From: Myxococcales bacterium
GTDB taxonomy: Bacteria > Myxococcota_A > Polyangia > Haliangiales > Haliangiaceae
Length of the DNA: 64,000 nt
Reading direction: 5' to 3'
NCBI GenBank assembly: GCA_947483555.1
Contig: CANKMW010000011.1
Span: forward strand, 1-64,000
Positions 19,312 to 31,204 of this stretch are shown here, piece by piece (position 1 is the stretch's first letter; each line of letters starts with the position of its first letter). A program made the position numbers and the translations under genes. Below the pieces are notes generated by a model. The model saw nothing but the letters and a program-made list of their open reading frames with translations, made no database searches and was not told the origin of the DNA.

Positions 19312-21255
19312 CTAGCCGGCCAGCGCGGCGGTGATCAGATCGGGATGCACCTGCGTGGTCGGCAGCCGCGGCTTGCGCCCGCCGGGCGCGGCGAACCACG
19401 ACCGCACGTCGGCGTCGAGGCCGAGGCCGTGCATGTAGTTGTAGAGCGCCTTGCGCAGCCCGGCGCCGAGCGCGTCGTGATCGACGCCGGTCGGATCGTC
19501 GAAGCCGACCTCGTTGCGCGCGAACGACACCTTGGGCTCGCGGTGCAGGCGGATGCCGTAGAGCGCGGGGGCGTGGCCGATCGGGCTGTGCACGGTGGCG
19601 GCGAAGCGATGCCAGAACGCCGACTGGATGCAGCCGTGCTCGAACAGCTGCCGCACTCGCTCGAGGGCGTCGACGGTCTCCTGCACGGTCTCGGTCGGGA
19701 ATCCGTACATGAGGTAGGCGTGGACCATGATGCCGGCGTCGGTGAAGCCGCGGGTGACGCGGGCGACCTGCTCGACCGTGACGCCCTTCTGCATCAGGGC
19801 CAGCAGCCGATCCGACGCCACCTCGAGGCCACCGCTGACCGCGACGCATCCGCTGCGCGCCAGCAACTGCGCCAGCTCGGGGGTGAACGACTTCTCGAAG
19901 CGGATGTTGCCCCACCAGGTGATCATCACCTTGCGTTCGAGCAGGCGCTGGGCGAGCGCCTTGAGTCCGGCCGGAGGCGCCGCCTCGTCGACGAGGTGGA
20001 AGCCGGTCTGTCCGGTCTCGGCGACCATCGCCTCGATGCGGTCGACCAGCAGATCCGCGCCCGCCGGCTCGTAGCGGCCGATGTAGTCGAGGGTGACGTC
20101 GCAGAAGCTGCACTTCTTCCAGTAGCAGCCGTGCGCCACCGTCAGCTTGTTCCAGCGCCCGTCCGACCACAGGCGGTGCATCGGGTTGAGCATCTCGAAC
20201 ATCGACAGGTAGCGATCGAGCGGCAGGCCGTCGTAGGTCGGCGTGCCGGCGTCGCGCATCGGCACGTCGTGCAGCGTCGCGTCGCTCTTCAACACCACCT
20301 TGCCGCGCTCGCGGACCAAGGTCCGGAACAGGGGACCGGCCGGCCCGCCGGCGGCGGCGAGGTGCTCGATCAGCGCCAGCAGCGGACGCTCGCCGTCGTC
20401 GAGCGTGACGTAGTCGACGTGATCGAAGACCCGGGCATCGCTCAGCGTTCGCAGCTCGGTGTTGACGTAGCCACCGCCGAGCACCACGCGCGTCGACGGC
20501 GAGGTCGCCTTGACGACCCGGCCGATGCGCAGCGCGCCGTAGACGTTGCCGGGAAACGGCGCGGTCAGGCCGACCAGGTCGGGGCGGTGGCGGGTCAGCA
20601 CGTCGCGCGTCAGCTCGTCGAGCAGGGCGTCGATCAGCGTCGGTGGCGCGGCCAGCGCGGCGGCCAGGCCGTCGAAGGTCGGTGCGCTCGCCGCCAGCTT
20701 CTCGCCGTAGCGCGACAGCTCGAAACGAGCATCGACGCCGTCGCGCACCACGTCGGCCAGATCGTCGACGTACAGGCTGGCCAGGTACTTGGCGCGATCG
20801 ACGATGCCGAGGTCGCCGAAGGCCCAGCCCAGCGGGTCGTGGTCGGGGCCGGCATCGGGATCCGCGGCCAGCGCGGCATCGATGGCGGCGAAGCGCGGGC
20901 CCTCGGGCAACAGCTCGCGGCCGACGATGCGCAGCGCCAGGCTCGGATCGCGGCCCTGCAGGAAGCGGATCACGGCGTCGACGGTGTCGACGTACGCCGC
21001 CTGGTGAGCCAGGAAGTGCGCGACCGCGTCGGTGCGCGGACGCCGCCGCGCCTTGGCGCCGCGCAGCTGATCCGCCACCCGGGTCAGCCCGGCGCGACAG
21101 AACACGCGCAGGAACAGCTCGAGGGCCGGATCGTCCTGCGTGACCTCGAGGCCGAGCCGGGCCTGGTGCTGGCGCAGGAAGCCGGTCAGGTACGCGGTCG
21201 CCGGATACGGCGTGTTGAGCTGCGTCATCGGCGGCGTGAGGAGCAAGATGCGCAC
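19312..21255 (-). CDS. Radical SAM protein with B12-binding-like N-terminal domain
   Basis: 647 aa. The N-terminus MRILLLTPPM(T)QL and DLVGLTAPFPGNVYGAL..VVLGGGYVNTEL (about residues 220-265) fit a cobalamin-binding-like fold. The radical SAM core has CYWKKCSFC (about 375-383), a C-x4-C-x2-C cluster motif rather than the common C-x3-C-x2-C, followed by LVDEAAPP, WWGNIRFEK, SGGLEVASD and YLMYGFPTET, typical of this superfamily. Start is the GTG at 21255. It lies 29 bp after rluF and is probably in its operon. Substrate unknown; RNA, lipid or peptide methylation or rearrangement are all possible. Confidence 0.87.
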   Translation of the reverse strand: MRILLLTPPMTQLNTPYPATAYLTGFLRQHQARLGLEVTQDDPALELFLRVFCRAGLTRVADQLRGAKARRRPRTDAVAHFLAHQAAYVDTVDAVIRFLQGRDPSLALRIVGRELLPEGPRFAAIDAALAADPDAGPDHDPLGWAFGDLGIVDRAKYLASLYVDDLADVVRDGVDARFELSRYGEKLAASAPTFDGLAAALAAPPTLIDALLDELTRDVLTRHRPDLVGLTAPFPGNVYGALRIGRVVKATSPSTRVVLGGGYVNTELRTLSDARVFDHVDYVTLDDGERPLLALIEHLAAAGGPAGPLFRTLVRERGKVVLKSDATLHDVPMRDAGTPTYDGLPLDRYLSMFEMLNPMHRLWSDGRWNKLTVAHGCYWKKCSFCDVTLDYIGRYEPAGADLLVDRIEAMVAETGQTGFHLVDEAAPPAGLKALAQRLLERKVMITWWGNIRFEKSFTPELAQLLARSGCVAVSGGLEVASDRLLALMQKGVTVEQVARVTRGFTDAGIMVHAYLMYGFPTETVQETVDALERVRQLFEHGCIQSAFWHRFAATVHSPIGHAPALYGIRLHREPKVSFARNEVGFDDPTGVDHDALGAGLRKALYNYMHGLGLDADVRSWFAAPGGRKPRLPTTQVHPDLITAALAG

Positions 21256-21284
21256 GGCGGGCCGCAGCGTACCCCGTCGGCGCG

Positions 21285-22019
21285 CTAGCGTCGTCGCGGC
21301 TCGGCGCGGGTCGCTGGCGCTGCCGGCTCGCGGACCCGCAGGCCACGGACCTCGGCCGGCGTCAGGTTGCGCCAGCTGCCGTACTTCAGCGCGCCGAGCC
21401 CGATGTGCATGATGCGCACCCGCGTGAGCGTCACGACCTTGTAGCCACACGCGGCGCACATCTTCCGCACCTGGCGGTTGAGGCCCTGGGTGAGGACGAT
21501 CCGGAACACGCGCGGCCCGACCTTCGTGATCCGGCACGGCCTGGTCATGCCGTCCTCGATCCGCACCCCGCGCGACATCCGCGTCAGCGCCTCCGCGGTG
21601 ACCAGCTGATCGACGGCGACCACGTACTCCTTCTCGTGGCCGTGCTCGACGCGCAGCACCTCGTTGACGATGTCGCCGTCGTTGGTGAGCAGGATGAGGC
21701 CTTCGGAGTCCTTGTCGAGGCGCCCGATCGGGAAGATGCGCTCGGGGTGGTTGATGAAGTCGATGATGTTGCCGCCGATGTGGCGCTCGGTGGTGCAGGT
21801 GACGCCGACCGGCTTGTTGAAGGCGATGTACACCGGTGGTGGTCGGTCGGCGGCCTTGCCGACGATGGTGCCGTCGACCCGGATCTCGTCCCCGATCGCG
21901 ACCTGGGTCCCGAGCTCGGCACGCACGCCATTCCTGGTCACTCGACCCTCCGCGATCAGCGCGTCGGCGCCGCGGCGCGAGTACTGGCCGGTCTCGCTCA
22001 AGAACTTGTTGAGGCGCAT
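21285..22019 (-). CDS. rluF: 23S rRNA pseudouridine synthase, RluF/RluB family
   Basis: Isomerises a specific uridine in 23S rRNA. N-terminal S4 RNA-binding domain (MRLNKFLSETGQYSRRGAD, residues 1-60), then the catalytic domain with GRLDKDSEGL (catalytic Asp at about residue 98). KPVGVTCTTE and NRQVRKMCAACGY are closest to the RluF branch. 244 aa with a short basic tail. ATG at 22019; the frame extends upstream but the S4 domain starts exactly here. The radical SAM gene follows in the same direction. Confidence 0.9.
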   Translation of the reverse strand: MRLNKFLSETGQYSRRGADALIAEGRVTRNGVRAELGTQVAIGDEIRVDGTIVGKAADRPPPVYIAFNKPVGVTCTTERHIGGNIIDFINHPERIFPIGRLDKDSEGLILLTNDGDIVNEVLRVEHGHEKEYVVAVDQLVTAEALTRMSRGVRIEDGMTRPCRITKVGPRVFRIVLTQGLNRQVRKMCAACGYKVVTLTRVRIMHIGLGALKYGSWRNLTPAEVRGLRVREPAAPATRAEPRRR

Positions 22020-22175
22020 CGCAGGCGGCGTAGTTGTTTCATTCCGGCGCGCTGGCGTCCACCGTCCACGCGACATGGCCCGTGCCGGGTCGTGAACGCC
22101 GGATCACGATCACGGGCCAAGCCCGCGGTTCGCCTGGAACTGGCGCCCGGCACGGCGGTTGCTCATGCTCCCGTC

Positions 22176-22697
22176 ATGCTTCGCCGTGCCCTCGTCGCCG
22201 CCGCGCTCCTCACCGCCACCGTCACCTCCGCCTCCGCGGGTAGTTACGTCTCGCTGGGCCTGGGCGGCGACCCGGTCCTGCAGGGCGAGTTGCGCGCCGC
22301 CGCGGATGGCGACGGCGACGGCGGCAACGGCCGTCTGGCGCTCGGCCAGGGCTTCGGCCGCCTCGCCCTCGAGGGCAGCCTGTCGCGCTTCGGGCTCGGC
22401 ACCGACCAGGCCACCGCGGCCGGCATCCACGTCCGCTTGACCGTGCCCATCGACGGCGCCTTCGGCGCCTACGGCCGGCTCGGCCTCGAGCGGGTCTGGC
22501 TGGGCGCCGAAGGCGACCGCCTCGGCGACACCACGGCCGACGGCATGGTCGGGGCCATCGGACTCGAGTACCGCCTCAAGGCGCCCTTGCTGGGCCAGGC
22601 CGCCATCTGGGGCGAGGTCAGCGAGGACCAGCTCGAGACCGCCGCCGGCGACGTCGGCGTCCGGCTGTGGACGCTCGGGCTGAGCGTCGGGATCTGA
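22176..22697 (+). CDS. Small outer-membrane beta-barrel-like protein
   Basis: 173 aa with a clear signal peptide (MLRRALVAAALLTATVTSAS, then AGSYVSLGLGG). The mature part has alternating hydrophobic strands with Gly turns (AYGRLGLERVWLGAEGDRLG) and ends in a strand (LWTLGLSVGI), as in small porin-like barrels. No specific family is recognised. A similar organisation occurs in many predicted periplasmic or outer-membrane proteins of Myxococcota. Confidence 0.7.
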   Translation: MLRRALVAAALLTATVTSASAGSYVSLGLGGDPVLQGELRAAADGDGDGGNGRLALGQGFGRLALEGSLSRFGLGTDQATAAGIHVRLTVPIDGAFGAYGRLGLERVWLGAEGDRLGDTTADGMVGAIGLEYRLKAPLLGQAAIWGEVSEDQLETAAGDVGVRLWTLGLSVGI

Positions 22698-22709
22698 GCT
22701 TCGCCGCGG

Positions 22710-22745
22710 TTTCCATTCGGTGGGCCCTGCGCTATCTTTGATAGC
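22710..22745 (+). promoter_or_regulatory. Promoter and GCTATC-ttt-GATAGC operator of the toxin-antitoxin pair
   Basis: TTTCCA (22710-22715), 17-bp spacer, TATCTT (22733-22738), ATG at 22746. The -10 lies inside the perfect 6-3-6 dyad GCTATC-TTT-GATAGC (22731-22745), which ends directly before the start codon. This fits an autoregulatory site bound by the ribbon-helix-helix antitoxin. Confidence 0.65.
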
Positions 22746-22970
22746 ATGAGCCAGCTGCTGGTCAGGAACATCGCCCCCACCGTGGTCAAGGCGCTCCGCG
22801 AACGCGCCGCCCGCAACGGACGATCTGCGGAGGCCGAGCATCGGGAGATCCTCCGCGAGGCGCTCGTCGAACGCCCGAGCCTGGTGGCGTTGCTGCTCGC
22901 GATGCCCGACGTCGGCGACGACGCGGACTTCGAGCGCCGCCGCGATCTGCCACGGCGGGTGAAGCTGTGA
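22746..22970 (+). CDS. Antitoxin, FitA/VapB-like ribbon-helix-helix protein
   Basis: 74 aa. The N-terminus MSQLLVRNIAPTVVKALRER and the AARNGRSAEAEHREILREAL helix match FitA-type RHH antitoxins, which bind DNA as dimers and neutralise a PIN-domain nuclease with the C-terminal tail. The stop overlaps the GTG of the toxin gene (GTGA). It sits directly behind a dyad that covers its own -10 element, which suggests autorepression by the complex. Confidence 0.88.
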   Translation: MSQLLVRNIAPTVVKALRERAARNGRSAEAEHREILREALVERPSLVALLLAMPDVGDDADFERRRDLPRRVKL

Positions 22971-23377
22971 GCTTTCTCTGGGACACCAACGTCATCTCGG
23001 AGCTCCGCAAGGGCAGCCGCGCCAACCCAGGCGTACGCGCCTGGGCGAAGAGCGTCGAGCACGACGATCACTACCTGCCGGCGGTGGTGATCGGCGAGCT
23101 CCGCCACGGCATCGAAGCGGTCCGCGGCCGCGATCCGAAAACCGCGCGCCATCTCGATCGGTGGTTCGAGCGTGTCGTCGAGACCCACGCCGAGAAGATC
23201 CTGCCGATCGATCGCCGGGTTGCCGAGCTCTGGGGCCGCCTGAACACGCCAGATCCGCTGCCGGTCATCGATGGTCTGATCGCCGCAACCGCCATCGCTC
23301 ACGATCTCACCCTGGTCACGCGTGATGAGGCCGCCGTACGACGAACCGGGGTTCGCCTGCTGAATCCGTTTTCGTGA
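22967..23377 (+). CDS. vapC: Toxin, PIN-domain ribonuclease (FitB/VapC family)
   Basis: 136 aa PIN domain: WDTNVISELRKG (first acidic residue Asp6), IGELRHGIEAV (Glu), PVIDGLIAATAIAHDL (Asp pair) and a final VTRDEAAV acidic residue give the full metal-binding set, so the toxin should be active. GTG start at 22967 overlapping the antitoxin stop by 4 bp. Family members cleave tRNA or other RNA. A complete module that could be horizontally acquired, although base composition does not stand out. Confidence 0.93.
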   Translation: MSFLWDTNVISELRKGSRANPGVRAWAKSVEHDDHYLPAVVIGELRHGIEAVRGRDPKTARHLDRWFERVVETHAEKILPIDRRVAELWGRLNTPDPLPVIDGLIAATAIAHDLTLVTRDEAAVRRTGVRLLNPFS

Positions 23378-23390
23378 CGCGGGCCGAGGG

Positions 23391-23843
23391 TCAGGGCAGG
23401 TCGACCCGCCACAGCTGCCACTCCGCGAGCGGGGCGGCGCCGACCGTGCGGTACAGGGCCTGGGCGTCCTGGTTCCAGTCGAGCACGAACCACTCGAAGC
23501 GGCCGCAGCCACGGCGCTCGGCCTCGGATCGGAGCCGGGCCAGGACCGCCCGCGCGACGCCGCGCCGGCGGGCGTCGGGATGCACGAACAGGTCCTCGAG
23601 GAACAGCGTGGGCTTGCCGCGGAACGTGGAGTAGGTGGCGAACGTCACCGCGTAGGCCACCACGGTGCCGTCCAGCTCGGCCATCCACAGCTCGTAGCGC
23701 GGGTGGTCGCCGAAGGCGTCGGCAACCAGCCGGGCCGCCGCGTCGTCGTCCGGTGGCGCCAGGTTCTCGAACGCCGCCAGCGCCCGGACCAGCTGGAGGT
23801 AGGCGGGAGCATCGGCTGGGATCGCGCGGCGAACGTCGAGCAT
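23391..23843 (-). CDS. GNAT family N-acetyltransferase
   Basis: 150 aa single-domain GNAT, closest by eye to the diamine/spermidine acetyltransferase-like group. It has [20 protein letters not shown] (acetyl-CoA loop R-R-G-V-A) and a C-terminal [14 protein letters not shown] motif. Start chosen at ATG 23843 (MLDVRRAIP); TATCAA on the minus strand lies 5 nt upstream. A GTG at 23861 is possible. Convergent with the toxin gene. The substrate cannot be read from sequence. Confidence 0.87.
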   Translation of the reverse strand: MLDVRRAIPADAPAYLQLVRALAAFENLAPPDDDAAARLVADAFGDHPRYELWMAELDGTVVAYAVTFATYSTFRGKPTLFLEDLFVHPDARRRGVARAVLARLRSEAERRGCGRFEWFVLDWNQDAQALYRTVGAAPLAEWQLWRVDLP

Positions 23844-23970
23844 GGCGTTTGATACACCCACCGATGGCTTCGGGCTCCACCGCCTGACGCGTGCGCGTCA
23901 GCGCGGAGCCGGGACCCGCTCCGTCGGGATCCCCAGGCAACTGTTGGGCGATCGCGGCGGTCCAAGCGCG

Positions 23971-23999
23971 TTGACAGCCTGGACCTCCGCGACTAAGTT
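23971..23999 (+). promoter_or_regulatory. Consensus sigma70 promoter of the lolD-bamA-skp operon
   Basis: TTGACA (23971-23976), exactly 17 bp, TAAGTT (23994-23999). It is the best -35/-10 pair in the window. Transcription would begin about 15 nt before the GTG at 24022, which has AAGGA at 24012-24016. Confidence 0.8.
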
Positions 24000-24021
24000 C
24001 CTGCGCTCTCTAAGGAATCCT

Positions 24022-24863
24022 GTGATCGATCCTGCAGTTCAGGACGCCGTACCCACCGGCGAACCCGGCGGCGAACCCGGCGAACCCGGCGAGCCTGCTG
24101 GCCGGCCAGAGGTGCGAGTGAGCCCCGGAGGCTCGTCCCACCCCGAATCCACCGACCGGCCCGCCGGCACCGGCTGCGGCGCCCGGGTCGAGATCGCCGG
24201 CCTGACCAAGGAGTACCACCACGGCGGCACCACGCTGACCGTGCTCCGCGACGTCGACCTGGTCCTCGAGAGCGGCGACATGGTGTCGGTGGTCGGCGCG
24301 TCCGGCGTCGGCAAGTCCACGTTCTTGCAGATCCTCGGCACGCTCGATCTCCCGTCCCGCGGCACGCTCCGCTTCGATGGCGAGGAGCTCACCACGATGG
24401 CGCCCGAGCGGCTGGCCATGTTCCGGAACCGCAAGATCGGGTTCGTCTTCCAGTTCCATCACCTGCTGCCCGAGTTCACCGCGCTCGAGAACGTCATGAT
24501 GCCCGCCTTGATCCAGCGGATGGCCAAGGCCACCGCGCGCCGACGTGCCGCCGACGTCCTCGGCCGCGTCGGCCTGTCGCACCGCCTCACCCACAAGCCG
24601 TCGCAGCTGTCGGGCGGCGAGCAGCAGCGGGTCGCGCTGGCGCGCGCCATGGTGCTCGAGCCGGCGCTGCTGCTGGCCGACGAGCCGACCGGCAACCTCG
24701 ATCGCAAGACCGGGCAGGACATCCACGACCTGTTCGTCCAGCTCAACCGCGAGCGCGGCTCGACCCTGCTGGTCATGACCCACAACCCCGAGCTGGCGTC
24801 GCTCATGCCGCGCCGGCTCAAGATGATCGACGGCGGGCGCCTCGAGCAAGCCGAGGCGGCCTG

Positions 24864-24864
<1 letters not shown>
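24022..24864 (+). CDS. lolD: Lipoprotein-releasing ABC transporter ATP-binding protein
   Basis: Powers lipoprotein release at the inner membrane with LolC/E permeases. Walker [10 protein letters not shown], signature [14 protein letters not shown], Walker [15 protein letters not shown]-loop VMTHNPE. The GTG at 24022 follows AAGGA and a consensus promoter. A Gly/Pro/Glu-rich N-terminal extension of about 50 residues (three EPG repeats) precedes the ABC domain; GTG 24118 would remove most of it. It is followed by bamA with a 1-nt overlap. No permease is adjacent; the only one in the window is the lolC-type gene at 2-3.8 kb. Confidence 0.92.
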
Positions 24865-27308
<2,444 letters not shown>

Positions 27309-27349
27309 AGCGGTGTAGTACGTCGGCTGCATCCTGCTTGGGAGGTTCC

Positions 27350-27886
27350 ATGTCGCGTTCGTTCCTGACCACCACCCTGTCCGTCCTCGGCCTGGCCGTC
27401 GGCCTCGGAATCGTCACGGCGCCGATGACCGGCCTGGTCTCGGCCGGCCCGACGTCGACGCGGATCGCGACCATCGATCTGGAGCGGACGCTCTACGACA
27501 CGCCGGCCGGCAAGCGGGCCAGCGAGGCCTTCGACAAGACCCGCAAGGCCAAGCAGAGCGAGCTCGACAAGAAGCAGAAGGACCTGCAGAAGGCGGCCGC
27601 CGAGCTCGACAAGCAGGCCGCGATCCTCAAGCCCGACGTCCTGGCCCAGAAGAAGGGCGTCCTGGAGAAGCAGTTCGTGGAGCTGCAGCAGGTCTACGTC
27701 AAGCTCGAGCGCAGCCTCGCCGAGGAGCGCACCAAGCTGGTCCAGGATCTCCTCAAGAAGGCCGGCCCGATCATCGAGGAGATCGCCAAGTCCGAGGGCG
27801 TCGACATCGTGATCGATCAGAGCGCGGTGCTGTGGGCGGTCCCGACGGTCGACCTGACCGCCAAGCTCAACGCCCGGATGAAGTAG
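27350..27886 (+). CDS. skp: OmpH/Skp family periplasmic chaperone
   Basis: 178 aa. Signal peptide (residues 1-32), then the conserved start of the Skp fold (TRIATIDLERTLYDTPAGKR), a Lys/Glu/Gln-rich coiled coil (about 60-140, QSELDKKQKDLQKAAAELDK) and the closing beta region (VDIVIDQSAVLWAVP). Holds unfolded outer-membrane proteins for BamA. The ATG at 27350 has GGGAGG 5-10 nt upstream. Last gene of the lolD-bamA-skp operon; its TAG abuts the stop of the convergent terC gene. Confidence 0.92.
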   Translation: MSRSFLTTTLSVLGLAVGLGIVTAPMTGLVSAGPTSTRIATIDLERTLYDTPAGKRASEAFDKTRKAKQSELDKKQKDLQKAAAELDKQAAILKPDVLAQKKGVLEKQFVELQQVYVKLERSLAEERTKLVQDLLKKAGPIIEEIAKSEGVDIVIDQSAVLWAVPTVDLTAKLNARMK

Positions 27887-28897
27887 CTACTCGACCGCTG
27901 GTGGGGCGACCGCTGGTGGGGCGGGCGGCGGGGCCGGCGCGGTGGCGGCGCGGCGGCGGTTGACGACGATCGAGGCGATCACGCCGGCGCCGATGAAGCC
28001 GGCGATGATGCCCAGCGACACCGCGTTCGACAGGTGGACGTGGCCGTGGCCGATCATCTTGGCGCCGATGAACACCAGCAGGCCGGCGAGCGCGTACTTC
28101 AGGTAGTCGAACTCGGCCATGGCGCCGGCGAGCATGAAGTACATCGAGCGCAGGCCGAGGATGGCCATGATGTTCGACGTGATGATCACGAACGACTCCT
28201 GGCTGACCGCCAGCACCGCCGGGATCGAGTCGAGCGCGAACACGACATCGGTGAGCTCGACGACCACCAGGGTGACCGCCAGGGTGGTCAGGGCGCGGCG
28301 GCCATGGTTGTCGCGGACCAGGAACTTGCCGGCGTGGTCGCCGTCGATGACGCGCACGAACCGGCGCAGCAGGCGCACCGCGGTCGACTTCTCGAGGTGG
28401 TCCTCGTCCTCGTCTTCCTTGCGCAGCAGGCCAAGGCCCGAGTAGATGAGGTAGGCGCCGAAGAAGTAGAAGACGAAGTCGAACTTCTTGGTCAGCCACA
28501 CGCCGCCGCCGAGCATGGCGCAGCGGAACACGACGGCGCCCAGGATGCCCCAGAACAGCACCCGGTGCTGGTACTTCCCGGGCACGCGGAAGGACCGGAA
28601 GATGAGCGCCATGACGAAGATGTTGTCGACCGACAGCGCCTCTTCGAGCAGGTACGCCGACACGTACGTGATGGCGGCGTCCTTGCCGGTCAGGCCCGAG
28701 GTGTTGGCGCCCAGCCAGTTGTGCTCGTAGATGAGGAACACCGGCCCGGCGAAGGCCAGGCCCAGCCCGATCCACACCATGGACTTGCGGAACGCGGTCT
28801 TGAACGTCGGGTCCTGGGCCGAGCGGCTGAACACCCCGAGGTCGAGGCCCAGGGCGACCGCCACGAAGACGAAGAAGCCGATCCAGAACCAGATCAT
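27887..28897 (-). CDS. TerC/Alx family integral membrane protein
   Basis: 336 aa with 8-9 membrane segments, family landmarks EEALSVDNIFVMALIF and ELTDVVFALDSIPAVLAVS (acidic residues in helices thought to handle metal ions) and a long acidic loop (KEDEDEDHLEK). TerC/Alx proteins are linked to manganese export, pH response and metalation of exported proteins. A Pro/Ala-rich tail follows the last helix. The start is ATG 28897 (MIWFWIGFF) with AGGAG upstream; the longer frame adds an unlikely Arg-rich leader. No yybP-ykoY motif seen upstream. Confidence 0.92.
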   Translation of the reverse strand: MIWFWIGFFVFVAVALGLDLGVFSRSAQDPTFKTAFRKSMVWIGLGLAFAGPVFLIYEHNWLGANTSGLTGKDAAITYVSAYLLEEALSVDNIFVMALIFRSFRVPGKYQHRVLFWGILGAVVFRCAMLGGGVWLTKKFDFVFYFFGAYLIYSGLGLLRKEDEDEDHLEKSTAVRLLRRFVRVIDGDHAGKFLVRDNHGRRALTTLAVTLVVVELTDVVFALDSIPAVLAVSQESFVIITSNIMAILGLRSMYFMLAGAMAEFDYLKYALAGLLVFIGAKMIGHGHVHLSNAVSLGIIAGFIGAGVIASIVVNRRRAATAPAPPPAPPAVAPPAVE

Positions 28898-29001
28898 GCT
28901 CGGCAACTCTCCTGGAACTGCGCGGGACGCAAGGGATCGGAGGATGCCGCCTGGTCGCTGATCTGGCAAGCGCCGTGAGGGGTGTTCGATCGTCGCAGCG
29001 G

Positions 29002-29030
29002 TTTACCGCCAGCGCGGCGATCGCTATCCT
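29002..29030 (+). promoter_or_regulatory. Promoter of the aspartate kinase gene
   Basis: TTTACC (29002-29007), 17-bp spacer, TATCCT (29025-29030); the ATG is at 29040, so transcription should start within a few bases of the start codon (leaderless or nearly so). Confidence 0.65.
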
Positions 29031-29039
29031 GCGCGCTCG

Positions 29040-30284
<1,245 letters not shown>

Positions 30285-30289
30285 GACCG

Positions 30290-31204
30290 CTACGGCCGCG
30301 CGCGCTTCATCGGCGGCTGCCACAGCAGGTGGGTCGCGACGGTGTGGACCGCGGCGATCGGGGCGCGGATGGCGGCCGGCTCGGACACCTCCACCGGCTT
30401 GGGCTCGGCGAGCACCAGCGGCTTCTTGCGCCCTGCCATCCGCCCGGCGAGCGAGTCGTAGCCGGCGGCGTCGGCCCAGCCGCCGATGGGGCCGCCGGAC
30501 GTCCCGACCACCGCGGCCCGGGCGGCGGCGATCAACGTGGCATCGAGCTTGTCGTTCATCACGACCAGGCCGGGGTTGGGGACCGCGTCGATGACCACCA
30601 CCAGGGACAGGCCGGTGGCGAGGCGCGACGGTGCCACCACCGCGTCGGCGTCGCCGGAATCGCGGGTGCCGACGACCGCGCCCGGGGCGTCGGCCTTGGC
30701 GACCGTGGCCGAGAAGAAGCTGTCGTGGCGGAACACGCCGAGCAAGAGCGCATGGTCGAGGAAATCACTGTCGCGGCACCCGGTCTTGACGTAGGCGACC
30801 TTCTTGGCGCGCAGCTCGAGGAGGGTCTGGCCCTTGGCGCGCGAGTACAGCCCCCAGTCGGTGGTGCGCGCGCCGTTGATCGTGGCGGTCGCGAGTGCGG
30901 TGCCGGGGCCGCGCGCGGCGATGCACTGGGCCTCGACGATCGCGAAGTCGGGCTTGGCGCCGGCCAGGTCGCTGTACTTGACGAACGAGCGCGCGATGGT
31001 CGGGATGCCGGTCTTGGCCTCGATCGCGTCGGCCACCTGGTTGAGGTAGCTGAGGCGCGCGGTGGTGGTGAACTCCAGGGACGGCGCGAAGATCGCGATG
31101 GTCAGCTGCTCGGGAGGGGCCGCGTGCCCGGCCGGGGCGCGAACGACCAGCACCACGACCGTCAGCACCAAGCCCGAGGCCAACCCGTGCCGCGTCCGCC
31201 GCAT
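30290..31204 (-). CDS. Periplasmic binding-protein-like protein (PhnD-type fold)
   Basis: 304 aa. Signal peptide (residues 1-28, ending GHA), then a type 2 periplasmic-binding fold reminiscent of PhnD-like solute-binding proteins: LTIAIFAPSLEF, IEAKTGIPTIARSFVKYSDL, FAIVEAQCIAARG, KKVAYVKTGCRDSDFLDHAL. The C-terminal 40 residues are extra and Pro/Lys-rich. The ATG at 31204 overlaps the stop of the TPR gene (TGATG), so it is translationally coupled to it. No permease or ATPase is adjacent, so it may be a sensor or accessory rather than a transporter subunit. Confidence 0.65.
   Translation of the reverse strand: MRRTRHGLASGLVLTVVVLVVRAPAGHAAPPEQLTIAIFAPSLEFTTTARLSYLNQVADAIEAKTGIPTIARSFVKYSDLAGAKPDFAIVEAQCIAARGPGTALATATINGARTTDWGLYSRAKGQTLLELRAKKVAYVKTGCRDSDFLDHALLLGVFRHDSFFSATVAKADAPGAVVGTRDSGDADAVVAPSRLATGLSLVVVIDAVPNPGLVVMNDKLDATLIAAARAAVVGTSGGPIGGWADAAGYDSLAGRMAGRKKPLVLAEPKPVEVSEPAAIRAPIAAVHTVATHLLWQPPMKRARP

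Noticed and set aside
22967-23377. Toxin-antitoxin pair as evidence for a mobile element
   Set aside because: No integrase, transposase, attachment site or base-composition change nearby; the module alone is not enough.
28898-29039. Possible yybP-ykoY manganese riboswitch before the TerC-family gene
   Set aside because: The conserved riboswitch loops are not visible in the upstream sequence.
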